DNA from: Rhizobium sp. 32-5/1
GTDB lineage: Bacteria; Pseudomonadota; Alphaproteobacteria; Rhizobiales; Rhizobiaceae
Length of the DNA: 64,000 nt
Direction of reading: 5' to 3'
NCBI RefSeq assembly: GCF_029537235.1
Contig: NZ_CP120638.1
Location: forward strand, 1,798,001-1,862,000
The number at the start of each line of letters is the position of its first letter. Position 1 is the stretch's first letter. The position numbers were made by a program, and so were the translations under genes. The notes beneath the pieces are model-generated. The model was not told the DNA's origin. It worked only from the letters and a program-made list of their open reading frames with translations, and did no database searches. Shown one piece after another: positions 1 through 8,144 of this stretch.

Positions 1-1
1 G

Positions 2-739
2 ATCGGCTTCATGCTGCTGCGCGACGGGCCGCGCAGCACCGTGACCCTGTTTCGAACGATGGGCCTGCCCGGCATCGCCGTCGGGCTGTGTTTCGCCATC
101 GCCTCCACATCGTTCATCCTGGCGCTGGCCTATACGACAGTCGCAAATGTCGTGCTGATCCAGGCAGGGGTGCCGCTGATTGCCGCGCTCATCGCCTGGG
201 TCCTGTTTCGCGAACGCATTTCGCTCCTGACTTGGCTCGCCATCGCCGCTGTCATCTTCGGTGTGGCAATCATGGTCTCGGACTCGATCGGCGGCACGGT
301 CTCGCTGATCGGCGATGCGCTGGCGCTTCTGATCGCGCTGGTCTTCGCGACGGCGACCGTGATCACGCGCCGTTACGCCCATGTCCGGATGACGCCGGCC
401 GTTTGTCTCGGCACCATCGTTGCCGGCAGCGTCGCGGCGACGCAGGCGAGCAGTTTTGCAGTCACGCTACCGGAACTCGGTGTGCTCGTTGTGTTCGGTG
501 CATTGAACTTCGGCCTGGGGCTCGCCTTGTTCGTCACCGGCGCGCGGCTTGTTCCCTCGGCACTCGCCGCCCTGCTGGGTACGACGGAGACCGTGCTTGG
601 TCCGCTCTGGGTGGCGGTCATCCATGGCGAGATCCCGAGCCTCAACACTGTCATCGGCGGCGCCATCGTTCTGACAGCACTTTTAGCCTATCTCAGCGTC
701 GAAATGTGGCGCCAGCGCCGGCTGGTGCGTGCCTCATAG
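2..739 (+). CDS. EamA/DMT-family transporter, 5' truncated by window edge
   Basis: Inner-membrane drug/metabolite transporter of the EamA (DMT) family, probably an exporter of a small metabolite; the substrate cannot be read from sequence. The reading frame is open from base 2, so the start lies outside the window; the first internal ATG is at 11. The visible part has about seven or eight hydrophobic helices and the FRERIS segment that commonly ends the first EamA repeat, followed by a second repeat (LGTTETVLGPLWVAVIHGE) of the same type. A full member has about 300 residues and ten helices, so roughly one fifth is missing. It ends 78 bases before engB on the same strand. Confidence 0.85.
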   Translation: MGFMLLRDGPRSTVTLFRTMGLPGIAVGLCFAIASTSFILALAYTTVANVVLIQAGVPLIAALIAWVLFRERISLLTWLAIAAVIFGVAIMVSDSIGGTVSLIGDALALLIALVFATATVITRRYAHVRMTPAVCLGTIVAGSVAATQASSFAVTLPELGVLVVFGALNFGLGLALFVTGARLVPSALAALLGTTETVLGPLWVAVIHGEIPSLNTVIGGAIVLTALLAYLSVEMWRQRRLVRAS

Positions 740-817
740 GCCAATGCACGCCGTCTGCCTTGACAAGGGCGGCCAAAACCTTGAAGCCCTGCAGGGTATA
801 AAGGATGAGCGACAGAC

Positions 818-1470
818 ATGACCGAAACAAAGCCGCAGCAGCCCCTTCCCGTTTTTGGACGCCCGTGGATCTTTATTCGCGGTGTGCCGTCGATGGAGTT
901 CCTGCCCCCGAGGGGCCGATGGAGATTGCCTTTGCCGGACGCTCCAATGTCGGCAAGTCCTCGCTGATCAATGCGCTGGTCGGGCATCACGGCCTTGCCC
1001 GCACATCCAACACGCCGGGCCGCACCCAGGAACTCAATTATTTCGTACCGGCCGGCTATACCGGCGAAGGCAAGGACCTGCCGCCGATGGCGCTGGTCGA
1101 CATGCCCGGCTATGGCTATGCCAAGGCACCGAAGGAAAATGTCGACGCCTGGACCAAGCTGGTCTTCGACTATCTGCGTGGCCGCTCGACGCTGAAGCGC
1201 GTCTATGTGCTGATCGACAGCCGCCATGGCGTCAAGCCGAATGACGAGGAAGCCCTTGCCCTTCTCGACAAGGCGGCCGTCTCCTACCAGATCGTCCTGA
1301 CCAAGACCGACAAGATCAAGGAACCTGCCGTGCCGCGGGTGATTGCCGAAACGCAGGAAAAAATCAAGAAAAGGCCCGCCGCCTTCCCCGTGGTGCTATC
1401 GACCTCATCGGAAAAGGGAACGGGCCTCGAAGACCTGCGCAACGCGATATATACGGCGATCGGGCGCTAA
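818..1470 (+). CDS. engB: Ribosome-biogenesis GTP-binding protein EngB (YihA/YsxC), frame broken near the 5' end
   Basis: Essential GTPase needed for 50S subunit assembly. The G1 motif [10 protein letters not shown]3 DMPG, G4 TKTD and G5 STSS are all present. The frame in phase with these motifs begins at an ATG at 805 but gives an unrelated N-terminus. The ATG at 818 opens a different frame encoding [20 protein letters not shown], which is the typical rhizobial EngB N-terminus, and it must switch frame at the C-run 905-909. One added C restores [13 protein letters not shown] and gives 217 residues, the family length. Because EngB is essential, the missing C is most likely a sequencing or assembly error. 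In rhizobia engB commonly precedes argB; here msrB, the FAS1 gene and the sigma pair lie between them. Confidence 0.93.
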
Positions 1471-1473
1471 GCC

Positions 1474-1971
1474 TCAGGCAGCCGTTGCCGGCACGAATTT
1501 TAGCGCCAGACCGTTGATGCAATGTCGCTTGCCGGTCGGCTGCGGGCCATCATCGAAGATATGGCCGAAATGGCCGCCGCAGCGACGGCAATGGCATTCC
1601 ACCCGCGTCATGAAGAACGACGTGTCCTCACGCGTGCCGATGCCGCCCTCGATCGCGTCCCAGAAGCTTGGCCAGCCCGTGCCGCTGTCGAATTTCGTCT
1701 CTGAAGAATAGGCCGGCAATTCGCAACCGGCGCACTGGAAAACGCCCTTGCGCTTTTCATTGTTAAGCGCGCTGGTGAACGGTCTTTCCGTATCTTCCTG
1801 CCGCAGGATGCTGAACTGCTCCTCGGTGAGGATAGCCTTCCACTCGGCCTCGGTCTTCGTCACTTCGAAAGTCTCTGTTGGCGCCGCGAAGCCCGGACGC
1901 GTGAAGCGTGCCAGACCCGTAGCAGCAAGGAAGGCCGTGCCGGAAAGAAGGAAAAAGCGCCGCGTCGTCAT
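1474..1971 (-). CDS. msrB: Peptide-methionine (R)-S-oxide reductase MsrB, exported form
   Basis: Reduces methionine-R-sulfoxide in oxidised proteins. The start at 1971 gives 165 residues beginning MTTRRFFLLSG, a twin-arginine-like signal followed by a hydrophobic stretch and an AxA-type end (GFAA), so the enzyme is probably periplasmic or membrane-anchored. The SelR domain is complete: zinc CxxC pairs (CAGC and CRRC), FDSGTGWPSF, GHFGHIFDDGP and the catalytic cysteine in RHCING. A longer frame to 2214 exists, but its extra part does not resemble MsrB. It converges tail to tail with engB with 3 bases between, and lies downstream of the FAS1 gene on the same strand, beyond a terminator. Confidence 0.92.
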   Translation of the reverse strand: MTTRRFFLLSGTAFLAATGLARFTRPGFAAPTETFEVTKTEAEWKAILTEEQFSILRQEDTERPFTSALNNEKRKGVFQCAGCELPAYSSETKFDSGTGWPSFWDAIEGGIGTREDTSFFMTRVECHCRRCGGHFGHIFDDGPQPTGKRHCINGLALKFVPATAA

Positions 1972-2110
1972 GATGGCTCCCAGACTGTTGAATTTCGGTG
2001 CGAAAACATTCCGCTTTGGACATATCTTAGCTGCGCGCGGAGAGCGCCGCAAAACAAATAGGATCAAACCGACGTGAGCGGCCCCCGCGGCCACGCACCA
2101 TTCCTCATAT

Positions 2111-2145
2111 AAAAAGGCCGCTGGCGAGTGAAAGCCAACGGCCTT
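2111..2145 (-). terminator. Rho-independent terminator after the FAS1 gene
   Basis: On the minus strand AAGGCCGTTGGC pairs with GCCAGCGGCCTT around a loop of about eight bases, and a run of five T follows at 2115-2111. It lies about 90 bases past the stop of the FAS1 gene at 2235 and ahead of msrB, so the FAS1 message probably ends here and msrB has its own promoter. Confidence 0.75.
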
Positions 2146-2234
2146 GAGGCCGAACGCGGGATAAGGACGTCCGGCCTGGCACCGAAGATGCGGGTTTAAG
2201 ACCGCATCCGGCACCCAAAGGATCCGGCTAGGGA

Positions 2235-2792
2235 TCAGGACTTCGGCAGAAGAACCTTGTCGATCACGTGGATCACGCCGTTCGACTGCTTGACATCGGC
2301 GATCGTGACGGTTGCGACACCACCGGTTTCATCCGTCAGCGTGATCTTGCCGCCGTCTGCCTTGGCTTTCAGTACGCAGCCGCCGACGGTGGTGACGTCA
2401 TGCGTGCCGCCATCGTCAGCAACCATCTTGGTGATGGCGTCGGACATTGCGTTGGCCGAAACGACGTGGCAGGTCAGGACCTTGGTCAGCATGTCCTTGC
2501 TTTCCGGCTTCAGCAACGTGTCGACGGTACCGGCCGGCAGGGCGGCGAAAGCTTCGTTGGTCGGTGCGAAGACGGTGAATGGACCGGCGCCGGACAGCGT
2601 TTCAACCAAGCCAGCGGCCTTTACGGCTGCAACCAGCGTGGTGTGGTCCTTGGAATTAACGGCGTTCTCGACGATGTTCTTGTCTTCATACATGGCAGCA
2701 CCGCCGACCATCGGGTTTTCAGCGTAAGCGGCGAAAGTACCGGCAGCCAGAACGGAAGCAATGGTGAGCGTACGGATCGTGGTCTTGAACAT
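2235..2792 (-). CDS. Exported fasciclin (FAS1)-domain protein
   Basis: An 185-residue secreted protein with one FAS1 domain, a fold linked to adhesion and surface or matrix contacts. A signal peptide covers about residues 1-24 (hydrophobic core, then AYA). The FAS1 hallmarks are FTVFAPTNEAF at about residue 78 and the C-terminal NGVIHVIDKVLLP. Two cysteines (TCHVV and GGCVL) could form a disulfide. It lies downstream of an ECF sigma/anti-sigma pair on the same strand but is separated from it by 256 bases containing an ECF-like promoter. SigK-regulated MPT70/MPT83 of mycobacteria are also FAS1 proteins, which suggests this gene is the target of the neighbouring sigma factor; that link is inference. 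Confidence 0.9.
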   Translation of the reverse strand: MFKTTIRTLTIASVLAAGTFAAYAENPMVGGAAMYEDKNIVENAVNSKDHTTLVAAVKAAGLVETLSGAGPFTVFAPTNEAFAALPAGTVDTLLKPESKDMLTKVLTCHVVSANAMSDAITKMVADDGGTHDVTTVGGCVLKAKADGGKITLTDETGGVATVTIADVKQSNGVIHVIDKVLLPKS

Positions 2793-2840
2793 AAATCTTC
2801 TCCTGTTTATCTCGCAAACCCGGGACCCGGGTCTCTCCCG

Positions 2841-2857
2841 ACATCCGCTAGGGATGT
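2841..2857. promoter_or_regulatory. Perfect inverted repeat in the FAS1 leader
   Basis: ACATCC-GCTAG-GGATGT, six-base arms with a five-base spacer, lies about 50 bases upstream of the FAS1 start and downstream of its predicted ECF promoter. It could be an operator or an RNA hairpin in the leader. No known binding protein is identified. Confidence 0.35.
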
Positions 2858-2890
2858 CTGCGATCCCTCTCTGCGGGGAACAGGATGATT

Positions 2891-2916
2891 AACGGGAGCG
2901 CTTCAAAAAGAGTTTC
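2891..2916 (-). promoter_or_regulatory. ECF-type promoter upstream of the FAS1 gene
   Basis: On the minus strand GAAAC (2916-2912) is followed after exactly 17 bases by CGTT (2894-2891). This fits the general ECF sigma pattern of an AAC-containing -35 and a CGT-containing -10, and is one base away from the alphaproteobacterial EcfG consensus GGAAC-N17-CGTT. Predicted transcription would start near 2885, leaving a leader of about 90 bases. Either the neighbouring ECF sigma factor or the general stress sigma factor could use it. Confidence 0.5.
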
Positions 2917-3048
2917 AGGAAAATCTATCTTTTATCAATTTGTTGATTTTCTTTTATTTTTTCAGAAACAGCAAATTCAACAGACCAAAACATCGGGCGA
3001 GCGCAAGCCCGCGGAAAGGTGCAGGTTCGGTAAGTAAATTCTTACCTT

Positions 3049-3780
3049 TTAAAGATTGCGCGCCTTGCCTGCTGCGATGACCGGGCCGGTGGCAGAACCT
3101 GTCGGAGATCCACCGAAAGGCTCTACGCTGATAGCGAAGGTTGCGCCTGCGCCGATTTTCGAGCGAAGCTCCGGCGCTATGACGATTTCGCCCTGGCCGG
3201 TTTGCGGCAGCACACCCAGGGATTGCGCCGGCGTATCGCCGACGATCAGCCAAAGCTCCAGTGATTTTTCTTCCGTCTGGCGGGCAGCAACCGGCGTCAG
3301 ACGCAGCCTGCCGCTTTCGCCATCATACTGCGCGATCAGGTTGACCGAAGCGCTTCCCTCGCCGGATAATTCGGCTACCAGCGGCTTGGCCGCCTGGCTG
3401 GTGGAAAACAGGTTGCTGTTGATCGTGCCGATGGCGGCCATGCCGACAACGGCGGCGAGCGTCAGTCCGCGCCAGAGCGCCAGCGAACTCCAGAACCCGC
3501 CGGAACCGGCAGCCACGGGAGCGGTGGGCGCAGCGTCGGCAAACAAGCGGCGCTCGACCATGGTCAGCACCCGCGGCGGCGGGGCAACGGGTTCGAATTC
3601 GTCCTCGAAGGAGGAAAGATTATCCTGCCAGCGGCCGACCATTGCCGCGAAAGAGCGATCCAGCACCATGCGTGCCTCGACCTTGTGCCGGTCGTCGGCA
3701 GACAGAACGCCGAGCACGTATTCTCCCGCGATCACTTCATCGCGCCGGAAATCTCCGCTTTCGGGGTTCTGTGTGGTCAT
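3049..3780 (-). CDS. RskA-family anti-sigma factor
   Basis: Membrane-anchored anti-sigma factor of the RskA (anti-sigma-K) family, 243 residues. An N-terminal cytoplasmic part (EVIAGEYVLGVLSADDRHKV, a zinc-less anti-sigma domain) is followed by a single membrane helix near residues 106-126 and a periplasmic RskA domain with the family signature SVEPFGGSPTGSATGP near the C-terminus. The start at 3780 is chosen because its ATG overlaps the sigma-factor stop in an ATGA arrangement, which implies translational coupling; an in-frame ATG at 3792 is the alternative. Release of sigma probably requires regulated proteolysis, as in the mycobacterial system; this is inferred from the family. Confidence 0.9.
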   Translation of the reverse strand: MTTQNPESGDFRRDEVIAGEYVLGVLSADDRHKVEARMVLDRSFAAMVGRWQDNLSSFEDEFEPVAPPPRVLTMVERRLFADAAPTAPVAAGSGGFWSSLALWRGLTLAAVVGMAAIGTINSNLFSTSQAAKPLVAELSGEGSASVNLIAQYDGESGRLRLTPVAARQTEEKSLELWLIVGDTPAQSLGVLPQTGQGEIVIAPELRSKIGAGATFAISVEPFGGSPTGSATGPVIAAGKARNL

Positions 3781-4316
3781 TGATCCATGCACTCTCTCAG
3801 TTTCAGCAGGCTGCGCCGCAGCCAGGTGCGCATCGTATTCAGCGGTACATTGAAGAGCGCCGCCAGTTCCTGATAGCTCAATCCTTCGACATAGGCCTTG
3901 CGCACGGCTTCGGCGCGTTCCTTGTCGAGTTGCGCCATGCAGGTTTCGATCCGCCTTCCCTCAGCGCTGTTCAACGCCGATTTCTCCGGATCGGGCGAAG
4001 GATCGGCCAAATCATAAGCCTCGTCAATCGTGTTTGCCACCGGCTTGCGGGCGCGGATCATATCGATCGAATGGTTTCTGGCAATCGCCGACAACCAGGC
4101 CATTGGACTCGTTTCGCCTGTGGCATAACGATCCGCCCTTTGCCAGATCTTGATGTAGATTTCCTGCAACGCCTCTTCCGCCTCTGCCCTGTCGCGAAGG
4201 ATACGAATGCAGATGGCGAAAAGTTTCGGGCTGGTCTTTTGATAGAGCTGCGAAAACGCAGCCCGGTCCCTCAGCGAGACGCGGCCGATGAGCGGGGAAA
4301 TATCGTCAATGGTCAT
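3777..4316 (-). CDS. ECF RNA polymerase sigma factor, SigK-like
   Basis: A 179-residue ECF sigma factor. Region 2 includes FSQLYQKTSPKLFAICIRIL, the RDRAEAEEALQEIYIKIW segment and WLSAIARNHSIDMIRARK. Region 4 carries the helix-turn-helix GLSYQELAALFNVPLNTMRTWLRR (split by me as ELAALFNVPLNTMRTW). The start at 4316 (MTIDDISPL) matches family length; upstream in-frame ATGs to 4484 add unrelated sequence. It is followed by its anti-sigma factor with an ATGA overlap. The pairing with an RskA-type anti-sigma and a FAS1 gene points to the SigK-like (ECF19) group. A weak ECF-like match (GGACG-N17-CGTT, minus strand 4459-4434) lies upstream and may allow autoregulation. Confidence 0.9.
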   Translation of the reverse strand: MTIDDISPLIGRVSLRDRAAFSQLYQKTSPKLFAICIRILRDRAEAEEALQEIYIKIWQRADRYATGETSPMAWLSAIARNHSIDMIRARKPVANTIDEAYDLADPSPDPEKSALNSAEGRRIETCMAQLDKERAEAVRKAYVEGLSYQELAALFNVPLNTMRTWLRRSLLKLRECMDQ

Positions 4317-4573
4317 TGAGAATTCCGGTCTCCATCCCGTTGCGTGGAACATAGGGCACAATCTGCCGGATAAAAAGGCAGCCGGTGTCGATAGCTGCGC
4401 CGTGTCACGACCGGTTGTCATTACGCAGATATCAACGACCCGGATCATTGCATTCGTCCCTGAACCTGCATTGGGAACTTGCATTGAAGCGCGATGCCGT
4501 TAAAGGAAACGGTTAGAATTCACGAGGCGGAAACGCCGCTCCCGACACGCCGATTGTATCGAAGGGTTCCATC

Positions 4574-5461
4574 ATGTCCGCATCCGAAAGCGAAACCCAG
4601 GCACGCCTTCTCGCACAGGCCCTGCCCTATATGCAGCGCTACGAGAACAAGACGATCGTCGTCAAATATGGCGGCCATGCCATGGGCGATCCGGAGCTCG
4701 GCAAGGCGTTTGCGGCCGACGTGGCGCTGTTGAAGCAATCCGGCGTCAACCCGATCGTCGTGCACGGCGGCGGCCCGCAGATCGGCGCCATGCTGACAAA
4801 GATGGGCATCGAGTCGAAGTTCGAGGGCGGCCTGCGCGTCACCGACCAGAAGACGGTCGAGATCGTCGAGATGGTACTTGCCGGCTCGATCAACAAGGAA
4901 ATCGTCGCGCTGATCAACCAGACCGGCGAATGGGCGATCGGACTTTGCGGCAAGGACGGCAACATGGTCTTTGCCGAAAAGGCCCGCAAGACCGTTGTTG
5001 ATCCCGATAGCAATATCGAACGCGTGCTTGATCTCGGCTTCGTCGGCGAAGTGGTCGAGGTCGACCGCACTCTGCTCGATCTTCTCGCCAAATCCGAAAT
5101 GATCCCCGTGATCGCGCCGGTCGCGCCCGGCCGTGACGGCCATACCTACAACATCAATGCCGACACTTTCGCCGGTGCCATTGCCGGCGCGCTGAACGCC
5201 ACGCGCCTTCTGTTCCTCACCGACGTTCCCGGCGTGCTCGACAAGAACAAGGAACTGATCAAGGAGCTTTCGGTTGCCGAGGCCCTGGCGCTGATCAAGG
5301 ACGGGACGATCTCCGGCGGCATGATCCCCAAGGTCGAGACCTGCATCGAAGCCATCAAGGCCGGCGTCCAGGGCGTCGTCATCCTCAATGGCAAGACCGC
5401 GCATTCGGTGCTGCTGGAGATCTTCACCGAGCATGGTGCGGGAACGCTGATCGTTCCGTGA
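4574..5461 (+). CDS. argB: Acetylglutamate kinase (ArgB)
   Basis: Second step of arginine biosynthesis: phosphorylates N-acetyl-L-glutamate using ATP in the cytoplasm. 295 residues, the usual length. Amino-acid-kinase motifs are visible: KYGGHAM near the N-terminus for the phosphates, VVHGGGPQI for substrate binding, and DVPGVLD plus [10 protein letters not shown] in the C-terminal half. An N-terminal helix ([14 protein letters not shown]) of the arginine-sensitive hexameric class suggests feedback inhibition by arginine. The start follows AGGGTTCC. It stands alone on the plus strand between two minus-strand units; its promoter must lie in the 257-base gap shared with the sigma-factor gene. 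Confidence 0.96.
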   Translation: MSASESETQARLLAQALPYMQRYENKTIVVKYGGHAMGDPELGKAFAADVALLKQSGVNPIVVHGGGPQIGAMLTKMGIESKFEGGLRVTDQKTVEIVEMVLAGSINKEIVALINQTGEWAIGLCGKDGNMVFAEKARKTVVDPDSNIERVLDLGFVGEVVEVDRTLLDLLAKSEMIPVIAPVAPGRDGHTYNINADTFAGAIAGALNATRLLFLTDVPGVLDKNKELIKELSVAEALALIKDGTISGGMIPKVETCIEAIKAGVQGVVILNGKTAHSVLLEIFTEHGAGTLIVP

Positions 5462-5470
5462 GACGGCGAA

Positions 5471-6240
5471 CTATCCCAGCCCGTAAATTCTGCTCGCCTC
5501 ACCCTTCAACCACGCGATCATCGCGCGGTAGGGGAAGGGGCCGTGGCTGATGCGGGCAACGCCGAGGCCGGCGAGGGTCGCGACATCCGGTGCGCCGGGT
5601 TTCATCATGACGTTGACGGGCAGCGATATGGCATCGCAGACGCGGCCGATCAGATCAGGGTCGGAAAGGCCGGGCACGAAGAAGCCGCTGGCGCCGGCCT
5701 GTTCATAGAAGCGGCCGCGCCGGATGGCTTCATCGAGAAGATCGGCATGTCTTGACCCGTCCGGCTCCTTCAGGAACACATCGGTGCGGGCATTGATGAA
5801 AAAGGCAGGTCACGGCTATCGGCCATGGCTCGGATGGCGGCAATGCGCTGTCCTTGCGCCTCTGCGGCATGCAGCCCCTTGCCGCCGACCACCTGATCTT
5901 CCAAATTGATGCCGACGGCACCGGCATTGGCGACATGGGCGACATTGATCGCCGTTTCGCCTGATGTTTCCGCATAACCGCCTTCGAAATCGATTGACAC
6001 CGGAAGGTCGGTGGCGCTGACGATGCTGCGGGCGATGTCGCACAGAAGCAGCAGCGGAATTTGCTGTCCGTCGCCAAAGCCGCCGGCGGCGGCAACCGAC
6101 CAACTGCCGGTGGCCAGCGCCTTCGCACCGGATTCAGCAACGGCAACCGCGCTGCCGGCATCCCAGATATTGTAGAGCACGACCGGATCGCCCTTCCGGT
6201 GCAGCGCGGCAAATGCCTTGGCTTTTTCGATCTGGTTCAT
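5471..6240 (-). CDS. Isocitrate lyase/PEP mutase-family enzyme, frame broken
   Basis: A TIM-barrel enzyme of the isocitrate lyase/phosphoenolpyruvate mutase superfamily, cleaving or rearranging C-C or C-P bonds of small 2-oxo acids; the exact substrate is unknown. The N-terminal part starts at 6240 (MNQIEKAKAF) with PVVLYNIWDAGSA and the metal-binding segments SIDFEGGY and NLEDQ. The C-terminal part continues in another frame from about 5799 (VFLKEPDGSRHADLLDEAIRR). Adding one A to the run 5799-5803 (T on the coding strand) restores DLPFFINARTDVFLK, the conserved active-site strand, and gives 256 residues. I read the break as an assembly error. It converges with argB and lies 34 bases downstream of the EamA transporter gene. 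Confidence 0.85.
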
Positions 6241-6274
6241 TCCATCCTCCCGACGGTGATCGAAATCCTGTCTA

Positions 6275-7189
6275 TCAGAAGACAAGAAGCATGACGACAC
6301 CCAGCACGATCAACAGGCAGCCAATGACCTCCAACCGGTTGATCCATTCGCGGAAGATGAAGACGGCGGACGCAAAAGTGAAGAGCATTTCCACCTGTGC
6401 CACGACCTTGACTATCGCCGCCTGCTGCAGGGTCATGGCCATGAACCAGCCGAAGGAGGCTGACGCGCCGGCAAAACCGACAAGCAGACCAGGGCGCCAG
6501 GCGACCAGCACGCGCTTCAGTTCATCCGGCTCGCGCATAAGGATCCAGACGAGCATGATGACCGTCTGCAGCAGTATGACGAAACCCAGCGTGAAGCTTG
6601 CCTGCATGACAAAATCCGGCTGCGGCAGGCTGGGCGCGAGCGCCAGCGAGGCGGAACGATAGGAGACGGCTGAGAGGCCGAAGAATGTTCCGGATAGCAG
6701 CCCTATGCCGGCGGTGCGGGTGAACACGGATGTCACCAGCGAGGTGAGGCTGAGTTCAGTCCGTGCCACCGAAATGATCATCACCCCGACAACCGAGATC
6801 GCGATGGCCACGACCGTGCCATGGCTCGCCGCTTCGCCGAGAAACAGCAGCGCAAACAGGGCAGCCTGCGCCGGTTCTGTGCGCGAATAGGCTGTTCCCA
6901 CCGCAAAATTGCGGAAGGAAAACAGATGCACGAGCAGGAAGGTGGCCGCGATCTGCGCAAGGCCGCCGATGACGGCCCAGAGAAAGAATTGTGTATCGGG
7001 AACCGGCAGCGGATGCCCGAAGCCGCGCCACAGGATCGCGAGATAAAACAGCGCAAACGGCACGCCGAAACCGAAGCGCACGAAGGTGGCGCCGGTCGTG
7101 CCCATGACACCCTTGAGGTGCTTCTGCATGGCCGAGCGGATGTTCTGGAGGAAGGCCGCGGCGAAGGTGATGATGATCCATGTTTCCAT
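6275..7189 (-). CDS. EamA/DMT-family transporter
   Basis: Inner-membrane transporter of the drug/metabolite superfamily, 304 residues with about ten hydrophobic helices arranged as two EamA repeats. AYSRTEPAQAALFALLFLGE ends the first repeat and VVAQVEMLFTFASAVFIFRE the second. The substrate is unknown. It probably forms one transcript with the PEP-mutase-like gene downstream (34 bases apart), so it might move a related metabolite; this is inference. The divergent methyltransferase gene starts 174 bases away. Confidence 0.88.
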   Translation of the reverse strand: METWIIITFAAAFLQNIRSAMQKHLKGVMGTTGATFVRFGFGVPFALFYLAILWRGFGHPLPVPDTQFFLWAVIGGLAQIAATFLLVHLFSFRNFAVGTAYSRTEPAQAALFALLFLGEAASHGTVVAIAISVVGVMIISVARTELSLTSLVTSVFTRTAGIGLLSGTFFGLSAVSYRSASLALAPSLPQPDFVMQASFTLGFVILLQTVIMLVWILMREPDELKRVLVAWRPGLLVGFAGASASFGWFMAMTLQQAAIVKVVAQVEMLFTFASAVFIFREWINRLEVIGCLLIVLGVVMLLVF

Positions 7190-7363
7190 GAAAGCCCGCT
7201 AGCATGCCCGCAAAACGGAATCCATTGCCATACCGCAGGCCGTCGCCTTTCGGTAACAACTCGCCTGCGTTTCAGCCTGGAATCGCTGGGCAGGCGTGAA
7301 CGGGGCTTGTGCTTCCCGGTCGCTGATTTAACTTCCCGACCTGATTTCCTTAAGGGATAGCCG

Positions 7364-8089
7364 ATGCCCGACCTACATTACGAAGAGCCGTCGCTGGCAG
7401 ACCTTTACGACCTCGACAGCGGCTGGTCGATCGACCGGGATTTCTATCTGGCGCTGGCCGGACAGGCATCCCAACGCATTCTCGATCTCGGCTGCGGCAC
7501 CGGGCTGTTGTGCAATGCTTATGCCGAACAGGGCCATACGGTGACCGGGGTTGATCCGGCAAAGGCCATGCTGGATGTAGCCCGGCAGAAGCCGCATGGC
7601 GGACAGATCGAATGGGTGCAATCGACCGCGCAGACCTTCCGCTCACCCAAGCGCTTCGACCTGATCATCATGACAGGCAATGCGTTTCAGGTGTTTCTCG
7701 ATGACAGCGATATTCTAGCGACCTTTGCCACCATGCGGGAGCATCTGGCGGAAAACGGCAGGATCGCCTTCGAAAGCCGCAACCCTGCCATTGACTGGCC
7801 GTCACGCTGGAACAAGGAGACGGAACTGAACACCGGTAGCGGTATCATTCGCCAATCGCGCCAGGTGAAGGCGATGGTCGACAAACGCATTTCGTTCGAG
7901 ACCCATTATGCGATGGGCGATCGAACGCTGGTATCGAGCAGCGAACTGCTTTTTCTTGTCCGGCCCGAGATTGAAGAGCGGCTCAAGGCATGCGGGCTTC
8001 GGGCCGAAAGCGTTTATGGAGACTGGCTATCCCAGCCGTTCGACGAGGCCACATCGGAAGAAATGGTCTTCATCGTCAGCGCAGCATGA
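7364..8089 (+). CDS. Class I SAM-dependent methyltransferase
   Basis: A 241-residue cytoplasmic methyltransferase of unknown substrate. Motif I ILDLGCGTG at about residue 42 binds S-adenosylmethionine, VTGVDPAKAML is motif II, and FDLIIMTGNAFQ is the motif IV region. The family is UbiE/SmtA-like and the substrate cannot be inferred. The start at 7364 follows TAAGGGATAGCC. It is followed by the HAD phosphatase gene 55 bases downstream on the same strand, so the two may be co-transcribed. Confidence 0.85.
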   Translation: MPDLHYEEPSLADLYDLDSGWSIDRDFYLALAGQASQRILDLGCGTGLLCNAYAEQGHTVTGVDPAKAMLDVARQKPHGGQIEWVQSTAQTFRSPKRFDLIIMTGNAFQVFLDDSDILATFATMREHLAENGRIAFESRNPAIDWPSRWNKETELNTGSGIIRQSRQVKAMVDKRISFETHYAMGDRTLVSSSELLFLVRPEIEERLKACGLRAESVYGDWLSQPFDEATSEEMVFIVSAA

Positions 8090-8144
8090 GCGACGCCATG
8101 CTTTTCCTTTTACGTCAGCCATTCGCCATGGCATAAGGCCTGCC

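Noticed and set aside
2177..2191. Sigma-54-like match TGGCACCGAAGATGC on the plus strand
   Set aside because: The spacing is right, but it lies between two minus-strand genes, would only drive antisense of the FAS1 gene, and is not repeated; one such match is expected by chance more often than the duplicated sites near rpoN.
3777..4484. Longer N-terminus of the ECF sigma factor
   Set aside because: The 56 extra residues do not resemble sigma region 2 and include cysteines unlike the rest; ATG 4316 matches family length.
7908..8144. Upstream extension of the HAD nucleotidase gene
   Set aside because: It overlaps the methyltransferase in another phase and has no family similarity; ATG 8145 fits the known N-terminus.
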